The notes under the pieces were generated by a model that had not been told where the DNA came from, ran no database searches, and saw only the letters and a program-made list of their open reading frames with translations. 64,000 nucleotides of DNA. Origin: RGIG5612 sp045616165. GTDB taxonomy: Bacteria > Bacillota > Clostridia > Lachnospirales > Lachnospiraceae. The position numbers were made by a program, and so were the translations under genes. Each line of letters begins with the position of its first letter. The stretch's first letter is position 1. Location of the stretch: assembly GCA_045616165.1 (NCBI GenBank), contig JAZLGF010000029.1, positions 13,035 to 77,034 of the forward strand, in the 5' to 3' direction. Shown here in pieces: positions 57,146-64,000 of the stretch.

Positions 57146-59917
57146 CTACTTCTGTTCTACTAGTCTTTGGTACATTTTCATGAGTTCTGCAACGCACTCA
57201 GCTTCTGACATTTTTATATCAAAACCATACGCTTTCATGACTGCTTTATCATTTTCTGTATGTGCTTTTCTAAGTTCTGCCGGCATTAACAATGGGTCAT
57301 ATAATTCTGATAAATTACAATCTGGATACAAAGACCTTGCGTCTAATATTTCTTGCGCTGTTTTTTCTATTAATTTTTTTTGTTCTTCTGTTGGCTTTGG
57401 CCAAGGAAACGTATTATAAACCAAAGAAGTTGCATATCTATATCTCATTTCCAATCTTCCGCAAACTGCTCTCGTCCATGAATTATGCACATTTGAGCAC
57501 AAAATACCAAAATGATACAAATTTGCATTTGGAATGGAAATACTTGCATAACTGTTAATGATGTCTGGAGTAAGAAAGGCAATTGGTACATATCGTCTTC
57601 TCTCCGATGAAACTACAGGCAACATTATGTAATTAGTTGTAGGTTGTCGAATTTCTGCGAATAGATATGGGAAATCAGCCATTTTCTTCGTTGCGATTCT
57701 ATTACTATTATTTCTATATTCTCTAACCGCAGTAAGCCTTGTATTAATTTCTTTACTGTTAGCATACAACTTAGGCGAAACATTATGTAGCCATATGCAA
57801 TAATTTTCTTTACCATTCAAAAAATCATCTGCGCTCATATGTCTTTTTATGATAGATTGTAATTCAGGTTCTTTTGATAAAATTTCATCTTTTTGTTCTG
57901 AAGAAATAATCAAATTACCATCATCCATAGCCGCATTTCCTTTTGTTGCTCTTGGTGTATCATCATTCCACGGAATAGACCTTTTCGCTATAAAAACATT
58001 AGGTGCATCTAATAAATATCCGTTAATTTGAGATACTTTCTTCTTTTCACCACTTTCCGTCCATAATGTATAATTAGATGATTTATTATAAGAAAATCCT
58101 ATAATCACACAATGCACATGTGCTTTTATATTAGCTTCACTATCCCATCGGAATGTTCTTCTAGCAAAAAATATATTTACTCCATTTATTAATAATGGCT
58201 TCCATAATGTATTAACATGTTCACCTTGTACAACGGAATTAGTTGATACAAACGCAGCTTTTATTACTGTTCCTAAAATATATTTAGAGGTCTTAACATA
58301 CCAACCCGAAACGTAATCAAGTGTTCCATAATTATCAAAATCTCCCGCTATTAACTTTATATCTTCTTTTTGTTTTATGGTTTGAAATTTATACCCCACA
58401 AACGGTGGGTTGCCCATTATGTAATTTAGCTGGCTTGCTGGACAAACCGTATTCCAGTCTATTCGTAAAGCATTAGCTTCTACTATGTTGGCATTAGTTT
58501 TAAGTGGAAGAAAATCAAGAGTAAAATGTACAATATCTTCCGTTTCTTTCATCATCTGGCTCTCTGCAATCCAAAGTGCTGTTTTTGCAACTGTAACAGC
58601 AAAGTCATTTATCTCAATGCCATAAAACTGTGATATAGAAACTTTTATTGGATTTGCATAATTACCAAAAGTCATTTGGCCTCCTGTCAGAAGGTTTATG
58701 ACATCGTTTTCTATCCTTCTAATAGATATATAAGTTTCTGTAAGGAAATTTCCACTTCCACAAGCTGGATCCATAAACTTAAGACTAGCCAATTTTTCTT
58801 GAAAAGCTTGCAACTTTTGATTTCGTGTTTTGACAATATCAATAGCTTTTATTTCTTCAAATTCATTTTTTATATCATCCAAAAACAATGGATCAATAAC
58901 TTTATGTATGTTTTCGATAGATGTGTAATGCATTCCTCCTGAACGTCTAGTCTCAGGATTCAATGTTGATTCAAACACAGCTCCAAATATGGTTGGTGAA
59001 ATACCTGACCAGTCAAAATTCTCACTAGATTTATTTAATAAAAGGTCTAATAAGTTGTCAGTAAAAGGCGGTATCTCTATATCTTCATCCGCGAAAAGGC
59101 CTCCGTTTACATATGGAAATTGTGCAAGGATTGGGCGGTCCTGTGCGAGGTATTTATCTCTTTCTTCTGGCTTTTGATTTAAAACTTTGAATAATTCAAC
59201 TAACGCCCTTCTTGAATCTTTCGCACTCCATTGCTCCATATAATCATGAAACAAATTCTTTTTACCAAATATTCCCGCATCTTCCGCATACAAACAAAAT
59301 ACGATTCTTACGCAAAGTTTGTTAAGGCTCTTTAACGTTTCTTCACTTTCAGGATTTGCATATTGCTTTAACAATTCCTCATAAAGAACTCCTACTATTT
59401 CTCCAGCCTTTAAGGAAAGCTCCATTTCCTCATTTATTTTCTTTGTTTCTTTTCGAATAAGAAACTCAAACATTGAATATTTTGATTGAAGGTCTTTTAA
59501 GGTAAGTTTAAGTGGCTGAGGATTTTGTTGTTCCATGTCATAAATCCAAAATTCAGCAAAATTAGAAAGAACAATCCAACGCGCTTTTTCGCTATGGCCT
59601 AGTCCATTATCATATTCTTTTGCCTGTTCAAATGGCGTTTTTCCATCATGTCCTGCCTGCGGTTTTGCAAGATTTATATCCAAAGACTTTTGTTCGATTA
59701 AAACATTAGTCTCTGGAATATATGCATCAATTCTTTTCGTATGTCCATCAGATACGGTTACTTTCTTTTGAAAATTTATTCTATCCGTAACATGTTCAAC
59801 ACCAAGTGCTTGAAGAAAATCAATCCAAAATGAACGGTCGTCCTCATCTTCTTTTCCTCGACCATTCCACTTATTTATAAATTGTCTTATAGCTTCGCGC
59901 TTTTCTTGTTCTGTCAT
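57146..59917 (-). CDS. Single-polypeptide restriction-modification enzyme (MmeI/type IIL-like)
   Basis: The 923-residue protein contains nuclease and methylase in one chain. The N-terminal PD-ExK residues are D64, E75 and K77 (IDAYIP...LIEQK), then a helical spacer (about 150-320), the SAM motif DPACGSGNFLTE and the catalytic NPPF (GNPPFVGYKF), and a target recognition domain with a C-terminal helical region. This is the MmeI order, in which the one recognition domain sets both cut and methylation. Methylation is on one strand of the site in that family. The ATG at 59917 follows AGAGGG. Sequence is intact. Confidence 0.88.
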   Translation of the reverse strand: MTEQEKREAIRQFINKWNGRGKEDEDDRSFWIDFLQALGVEHVTDRINFQKKVTVSDGHTKRIDAYIPETNVLIEQKSLDINLAKPQAGHDGKTPFEQAKEYDNGLGHSEKARWIVLSNFAEFWIYDMEQQNPQPLKLTLKDLQSKYSMFEFLIRKETKKINEEMELSLKAGEIVGVLYEELLKQYANPESEETLKSLNKLCVRIVFCLYAEDAGIFGKKNLFHDYMEQWSAKDSRRALVELFKVLNQKPEERDKYLAQDRPILAQFPYVNGGLFADEDIEIPPFTDNLLDLLLNKSSENFDWSGISPTIFGAVFESTLNPETRRSGGMHYTSIENIHKVIDPLFLDDIKNEFEEIKAIDIVKTRNQKLQAFQEKLASLKFMDPACGSGNFLTETYISIRRIENDVINLLTGGQMTFGNYANPIKVSISQFYGIEINDFAVTVAKTALWIAESQMMKETEDIVHFTLDFLPLKTNANIVEANALRIDWNTVCPASQLNYIMGNPPFVGYKFQTIKQKEDIKLIAGDFDNYGTLDYVSGWYVKTSKYILGTVIKAAFVSTNSVVQGEHVNTLWKPLLINGVNIFFARRTFRWDSEANIKAHVHCVIIGFSYNKSSNYTLWTESGEKKKVSQINGYLLDAPNVFIAKRSIPWNDDTPRATKGNAAMDDGNLIISSEQKDEILSKEPELQSIIKRHMSADDFLNGKENYCIWLHNVSPKLYANSKEINTRLTAVREYRNNSNRIATKKMADFPYLFAEIRQPTTNYIMLPVVSSERRRYVPIAFLTPDIINSYASISIPNANLYHFGILCSNVHNSWTRAVCGRLEMRYRYATSLVYNTFPWPKPTEEQKKLIEKTAQEILDARSLYPDCNLSELYDPLLMPAELRKAHTENDKAVMKAYGFDIKMSEAECVAELMKMYQRLVEQK

Positions 59918-59959
59918 GTTCAAAATCCCTCTCGTGCTAATCTCTTGTTTCACATATAA

Positions 59960-61183
59960 CTAAATCATCCATATAGGTACAATAAAATTGTCTCTATCGA
60001 TGGCTGAGAGTTTTGGTTTCATACAAATCACAGCTCCATAAGATCTTTTTGTTGACGCATTATCAAGAAGCTTGAATGGTTTTATCAACTCGGTTCCCGG
60101 ATTAGCTGTCTTTTTTATTTCTATTGGATTTGTAACTCCATCATGCTCTAGAACGATATCTATCTCCTTGGCATCTTTATCTCTATAGTAGTACATGAAC
60201 GGTTCCTTGCCGCTACCAAGATATGTTTTCAATATTTCAGCCACAACATAGTTTTCTAAAATAGCTCCATTCATAGCACCGCTTTCCAAAGTCTTCGCGC
60301 TACTCCATTTTGTTAGATAACATACCAATCCTGTATCGAAAAAATAGAGTTTTGGAGTTTTTACCAATCGCTTTAGCATATTATTAGAATATGGACGAAG
60401 GTAAAAAATTATACCTAGTGTTTCCAATATGTTAAGCCAATCTTTTGCCTGTGTTTGATTTATATCCGCATCTCTCGCAATTTCGGAAATATTAAGCATC
60501 TGAGCACATCTTGCTGCAGTTGCTGTGATAAACCTTAAAAATTTAAGCGAATCAATTTCACTTGATAACGTTTTTACATCTCGCTCAATATACGTTGAAA
60601 GGTAGCTACTATAGAATATTTGGCTATTACTATTTTTTTTACTTATAATCGCCGGCATTGAGCCTTTGTATATTCTTTCAAATATCTCCATTGAATCAAC
60701 AGCATTTCTTTCTTTAGTTCTCGCCACTAATGCGTCCTGATTAATTGTAAATGGGGTCATGGCTCCATTACATATTTCCGCCTGCGAAAGTGATGTTAAC
60801 GATAAAACCGCAACTCTTCCAGCCAGAGATTCTTGTACACCCCTCATTAGCTTGAATGCCTGTGACCCTGTGAGCCAAAAAGCTCCCGGCATTTCGTTCT
60901 TATCTACATAAATTTTTATATACGTGAATAACTCAGGTGCATATTGTACTTCATCAATAAGTACTGGAGGTTTATGCATCTGAATGAATAACTCCGGATC
61001 GGTTTTCGCCAAGTTTCTTTCATTTAAATCATCAAGGGAAACATAAGTTCTATCTGTTCCCTCCATTAATTTCTGAAGCATGGTAGTTTTTCCAACTTGA
61101 CGTGGTCCAGTTACCAATACTACAGGATATTCATTTGTAACACCTAAAACTACCTGTTCAAGGTTTCTAGTAATATAGCTCAT
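59960..61183 (-). CDS. AAA ATPase with DUF4143 domain
   Basis: A 407-residue AAA_14/DUF4143 protein with Walker A (TGPRQVGKTT, Lys32), Walker B (PVLIDEVQ) and a C-terminal DUF4143 region that includes a nuclease-like fold (EIDIVLEHDG, PIEIKK). These proteins are common, mostly of unknown function, and often lie in mobile or defence regions. It is the first gene of the island on the hypC side, preceded by a perfect 14-bp inverted repeat. It is 42 bp upstream of the RM gene and may be cotranscribed. Confidence 0.88.
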   Translation of the reverse strand: MSYITRNLEQVVLGVTNEYPVVLVTGPRQVGKTTMLQKLMEGTDRTYVSLDDLNERNLAKTDPELFIQMHKPPVLIDEVQYAPELFTYIKIYVDKNEMPGAFWLTGSQAFKLMRGVQESLAGRVAVLSLTSLSQAEICNGAMTPFTINQDALVARTKERNAVDSMEIFERIYKGSMPAIISKKNSNSQIFYSSYLSTYIERDVKTLSSEIDSLKFLRFITATAARCAQMLNISEIARDADINQTQAKDWLNILETLGIIFYLRPYSNNMLKRLVKTPKLYFFDTGLVCYLTKWSSAKTLESGAMNGAILENYVVAEILKTYLGSGKEPFMYYYRDKDAKEIDIVLEHDGVTNPIEIKKTANPGTELIKPFKLLDNASTKRSYGAVICMKPKLSAIDRDNFIVPIWMI

Positions 61184-61192
61184 TGCGACCTC

Positions 61193-61237
61193 TTTTTTCG
61201 GCTAATTTTTATTCTGATTAAATATTAGCCGAAAAAA
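61193..61237. promoter_or_regulatory. Perfect 14-bp inverted repeat before the DUF4143 ATPase
   Basis: TTTTTTCGGCTAAT (61193-61206) is repeated inverted at 61224-61237, with a 17-nt centre. It ends 9 bp before the ATG, so it overlaps the likely promoter or 5' UTR and looks like an operator or a mobile-unit end. Confidence 0.6.
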
Positions 61238-61271
61238 TAGTGGCTGTCAAGCAAACTTAACAGCCACTATT
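61236..61271. terminator. Hairpin between hypC and the island
   Basis: AATAGTGGCTGT (61236-61247) pairs with ACAGCCACTATT (61260-61271). It lies between the hypD remnant and the ATPase gene, and should block hypFC transcripts from entering the island, although the T run is poor. Confidence 0.6.
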
Positions 61272-61272
61272 G

Positions 61273-61320
61273 CTATTTGTCTGTGTGCGTTCCACGCACT
61301 TCCATAATATTAATGCTCAT
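61273..61320 (-). pseudogene. hypD: Remnant of the hypD 5' end
   Basis: Fifteen codons starting at an ATG that overlaps the hypC stop read MSINIMEVRGTHTDK. The first 13 match intact hypD (MKINIMEVCGTHT), but the essential Cys8 has become Arg. This shows that hypD originally followed hypC directly, before the island entered. Confidence 0.85.
61283..61320. repeat. Island 2 boundary repeat, right copy
   Basis: Direct partner of 53643-53680, 34 of 38 identical. It lies within the hypD remnant and overlaps the last codons of hypC. Confidence 0.85.
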
Positions 61321-61546
61321 ATAATTTTCTTATTTCTTCTTCAACTTCTTTGCATGCTTCGATGTCTAGCTCAGCTTGCGCTTCATCCATTTTTTCAATC
61401 GCATAGCCAGCATGAATAAGAACATAATCTCCGACTTTAGGATCTTTTACAAAGTCAAGTCGTGCTTCGCGCTCAATTCCTTCTCTTTCGCATATGCAAT
61501 TAAGTCCATCAATTTCTTTAATCTTAAGTGGTACTGCTAGACACAT
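61310..61546 (-). CDS. hypC: Hydrogenase maturation chaperone HypC
   Basis: A 78-residue HypC with the essential N-terminal MCLAVPLKI (Cys2) and the beta-barrel pattern up to GDYVLIHAGYAIEKMDEAQA. It carries the Fe(CN)2CO unit from HypD to the large subunit. It follows hypF by 2 bp. Its natural next gene hypD is now 7.6 kb away. Confidence 0.95.
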   Translation of the reverse strand: MCLAVPLKIKEIDGLNCICEREGIEREARLDFVKDPKVGDYVLIHAGYAIEKMDEAQAELDIEACKEVEEEIRKLYEH

Positions 61547-61548
61547 AA

Positions 61549-63795
61549 TTAACTCCTCATTGCTATCATTACCTGGCCTAGAGCTAAGCCTTCATCGTTT
61601 GTTGAAACTCTTTTGTGGTGGTAAGGCTCAAAGCCTTCTTCTTTTAACTTTTTCATCAGGCGTTTAAGCATATATTGATTTTGCATTGTTCCGCCCGATA
61701 AAACTACTTTGTTTAGATTCGTATCTTTTCTAATTCTCTTTGAAATTTCCACAGCCATATCTACAACGGTGTTCATAAATTTCAAAGCCTTTATATTTTG
61801 GCTTGCCCCATCAACTATTATTTGATTTATCATCTTAGTGTAATCAAAATATAATTTATCTGTTTCTATAATATCATAATCATAAATTTCGTCAGTAAAT
61901 TCTTTTGCTCTAAGAGCACATGCTTCTAAAAGCACTGCTGCCTGGCCTTCATACGTTGCCTCTTCTTTTATCCCGATAAGATAAGCTACTCCGTCAAAAA
62001 GTCTTCCCATACTAGTGCATGTAGGACAGTTAATATTTGCATCCACCATCGTATCTATCTGCTCATAGTTTTCTTTTATATCTATGCCACTAGTTTTAAG
62101 AAGTGAAGCCGCGCATCTATAAATTTCTTCAGTAGCTTTATCTCCACCTGGAAGCTTAAACGGCAAAATTGTTCCTTTTCTTTCAAATCCTTCATAATCT
62201 CCGATTAGGAATTCTGCTCCCCATATAGTGTTATCTGTTCCTAGTCCTGTTCCATCCCAAATAATTCCGATTACTTTTTCATCAAGATTGTTGTCTGCCA
62301 TACATGAAGCCATGTGTGCAAAGTGGTGCTGAGTTTTTACAAGCTTCAAATTTTCTTTTTGTGCTCTTTGCTCTGCATAGTTCGTAGATAAATAATCAGG
62401 ATGTAAATCACATGCAATTATTTTAGGTTCAATACTAAACATCTTTTCAAAATGTTTAATTTGGTTTTCATAATGTTCTAGCGTTTCTATATTTTTCAAG
62501 TCACCTATATGAGCAGACGGAAAAACATATGTATTTTTAGAAATTGCAAACGTTGCCTTTTGTTCTGCACCGCACGCTAAAACGCTTTCCTTATTAGGCG
62601 TATTCTCCATAACATCTTTTAAGATAATAGGAAATGGAACATAGCCTCTTGAACGTCTGGCAAAATATTCTTTTCCTTCAAATACCCAGCAAAGACTATC
62701 ATCGCATCTTGTTTCAATGTCTCTATTATTTAATAAAAATCCGTCCGCAACATCTTTTAATTTTTCGAGTGCCTCATCGTTTTGATAAATTATTGGAAGG
62801 TCCGATATATTAGCGCTTGTCATAACAAGTCTTTTTGGACAATCTTCAAAAAGCAAAAAGTGAACTGGCGTATACGGAAGCATAATCCCAATAAAATTGT
62901 TTTCGCTTACATGCATGTAACTATTTAAATCTTTTTTCTTTAAGAGAACAATTGCTCTTTGATGACTTATTAAGATTTTTTCTTCGTCCTCGGTAATCTC
63001 ACAAATTTCTTTTGCAGCTTCTATGTTTTTAACCATTAGTGCAAATGGCTTTTCGTCTCTATGTTTTCTTTTTCTTAATTCATTTACTAATCTTTCATTG
63101 TCGGCGTTACATGCAAGATGTATTCCACCAAGACCTTTTACGGCAATAATCTTTTCGTTATTTAAAAGCTCCTGTGCTTTCTTAAATGCATCATCTTTAT
63201 GATAAGTTTCATTTCCCGTTAAAAAGAAAACTTCTGGGCCGCAATCGTCGCATGCTACGGGCTGAGCATGATAACGTCTATCTACTATGTCTTTATATTC
63301 TTTCTCGCAATCTGGGCACATAGGGAATTTTTGCATCGTTGTTTTATCTCTATCGTAAGGAATATCTTTTATGATAGTAAATCTAGGGCCGCAATTAGTG
63401 CAGTTAATAAAAGGATATCTGTATCTCCTATCCTTTGGATCAAACATCTCCCTTGCGCAATCTTCACAAATGCAAACGTCAGGAGATATAAGAGTATCTC
63501 TTGAATCCAATGCTTTACTTTGAATTATCTCAAAGTCAGTATAATTTTTTAATTCTGTGAATTTTTCAAACGTGACAGTTTCAATTAAAGAAAGTTTAGG
63601 AGATTTTGTCCAAAGTTCATCAATAAATAAATCAACTCGCTTTGGCGAGCCTTCAATTTCTATTTCGGCGCCATCTGATGTATTTCGAATCCAGCCTGTA
63701 AGTGAATGGTCCGTAATTTGCTTGTGAATAAAAGGCCTAAACCCAACGCCCTGCACTATTCCATTAACGTGAATATTCGCCCTGATTTTTGACAT
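61549..63795 (-). CDS. hypF: Carbamoyltransferase HypF
   Basis: The full 748-residue protein shows the HypF domains in order: acylphosphatase-like (VNGIVQGVGFRPF, residues 11-23), two zinc fingers (CEDCAREMF, CTNCGPR, CPDCEKEY, CDDCGPE), a YrdC-like domain (KGLGGIHLACNA) and a Kae1-like domain (HHFAHMASCMADN). It carbamoylates the HypE C-terminal Cys using carbamoyl phosphate. It starts the hypF-hypC part of the interrupted maturation operon. Confidence 0.95.
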   Translation of the reverse strand: MSKIRANIHVNGIVQGVGFRPFIHKQITDHSLTGWIRNTSDGAEIEIEGSPKRVDLFIDELWTKSPKLSLIETVTFEKFTELKNYTDFEIIQSKALDSRDTLISPDVCICEDCAREMFDPKDRRYRYPFINCTNCGPRFTIIKDIPYDRDKTTMQKFPMCPDCEKEYKDIVDRRYHAQPVACDDCGPEVFFLTGNETYHKDDAFKKAQELLNNEKIIAVKGLGGIHLACNADNERLVNELRKRKHRDEKPFALMVKNIEAAKEICEITEDEEKILISHQRAIVLLKKKDLNSYMHVSENNFIGIMLPYTPVHFLLFEDCPKRLVMTSANISDLPIIYQNDEALEKLKDVADGFLLNNRDIETRCDDSLCWVFEGKEYFARRSRGYVPFPIILKDVMENTPNKESVLACGAEQKATFAISKNTYVFPSAHIGDLKNIETLEHYENQIKHFEKMFSIEPKIIACDLHPDYLSTNYAEQRAQKENLKLVKTQHHFAHMASCMADNNLDEKVIGIIWDGTGLGTDNTIWGAEFLIGDYEGFERKGTILPFKLPGGDKATEEIYRCAASLLKTSGIDIKENYEQIDTMVDANINCPTCTSMGRLFDGVAYLIGIKEEATYEGQAAVLLEACALRAKEFTDEIYDYDIIETDKLYFDYTKMINQIIVDGASQNIKALKFMNTVVDMAVEISKRIRKDTNLNKVVLSGGTMQNQYMLKRLMKKLKEEGFEPYHHKRVSTNDEGLALGQVMIAMRS

Positions 63796-63902
63796 TTTCT
63801 TAGCATCCTTAAAACATCAATAGTTATCCATATTATATATCAAATCCAACTCAAATAGGAAATAGAGTAAAGATTTTGTCAGTTGAATAAGAAAAATAAA
63901 AT

Positions 63903-63970
63903 GAGAGTAGTTATTCTCCTTTGATATAATGTTTTTGAACCAAAAAAAACCAAAAAGGAGGACTACTCTC
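63903..63970 (+). promoter_or_regulatory. Hairpin hiding the ribosome binding site of the last gene
   Basis: GAGAGTAGT (63903-63911) and CTCCTTT (63916-63922) pair with AAAGGAG (63954-63960) and ACTACTCTC (63962-63970). The loop contains an extended -10 box (TGA then TATAAT, 63925-63930). Messages begun at that promoter lack the 5' arm and are translatable. Messages entering from outside would fold and hide AAGGAGG. Confidence 0.65.
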
Positions 63971-64000
63971 ATGAATATTGTAGCATTATTTGAAACATTC
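63971..64000 (+). CDS. Start of an unidentified gene, possibly a transposase
   Basis: An ATG after AAAAAGGAGGACTACTCTC opens a frame to the window end (MNIVALFETF). Ten residues are too few for identification. The hairpin that would block translation of read-through messages is a feature of several insertion sequences, which suggests a transposase, with low confidence. Confidence 0.4.
   Translation, partial: MNIVALFETF

Noticed and set aside
1..64000. CRISPR arrays, rRNA operons, prophage structural genes
   Set aside because: No regularly spaced repeats, rRNA sequence or phage structural proteins were seen anywhere on either strand.

Overview
The window looks like a chromosomal segment of a strictly anaerobic, low-GC Firmicute, most likely a gut or rumen Lachnospiraceae-type clostridium. 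The basis is AT-rich DNA with strong AGGAGG ribosome binding sites, clostridial gene types (HemZ, NrdD/NrdG, bidirectional [FeFe] hydrogenase), no oxygen respiration genes, and lipoproteins with classical Gram-positive lipoboxes. Most genes lie on the minus strand. No rRNA, CRISPR array or integrase gene was found.

Layout. 1-3050: an accessory stretch with two secreted or lipoprotein genes driven by duplicated promoter cassettes. Each cassette has a poly-G tract between its -35 and -10 boxes. The stretch also holds an HTH-MNT/HepT toxin-antitoxin pair and a tRNA-Leu(CAG). 3095-7530: an amidase lipoprotein and the rpmG-secE-nusG-rplK-rplA / L10 leader-rplJ-rplL ribosomal cluster. 7675-18248: a long minus-strand run made of galE, cdaA-cdaR (c-di-AMP synthesis), two unknown membrane proteins, an SDR next to a serine-palmitoyltransferase-like enzyme, an SGNH hydrolase, and an [FeFe] hydrogenase with a NuoF-tail/GltD-like partner. 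18417-20167: a plus-strand thiolase/DUF35 pair.

20168-27873 is a first island: a type I restriction-modification system with its regulator, plus a divergent pair of a BECR-like nuclease candidate and an XRE repressor. It is bounded by a 36-bp duplication of the 3' end of the DUF35 gene. 28235-40694 holds trxB, a class III ribonucleotide reductase fused to a glutaredoxin, and a long housekeeping operon (metalloprotease-like gene, hflX, chorismate mutase, split U32 protease, hemZ, nrdG, esterase). 40928-43153 is an amino-acid ABC importer.

43237-51508 encodes a complete Mbh-type group 4 [NiFe] hydrogenase with its Mrp-like antiporter module and hypA. It is followed by hypE and hypD, and then, after an interruption, by hypC and hypF (to 63795). 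The interruption (53681-61282) is a second island inserted exactly between hypC and hypD. It carries an MmeI-like single-protein restriction-modification enzyme, an AAA/DUF4143 ATPase, an ImmA/XRE pair and an EndoU toxin-immunity cassette with an unusually structured leader. It is bounded by a 38-bp duplication of the hypD start.

Together the genes describe a fermenter that disposes of electrons as H2 by two routes, a soluble NAD(P)-linked [FeFe] enzyme and an ion-pumping membrane [NiFe] enzyme. It has two independent integrase-less defence/toxin islands placed precisely at gene ends, and probable phase-variable surface lipoproteins.
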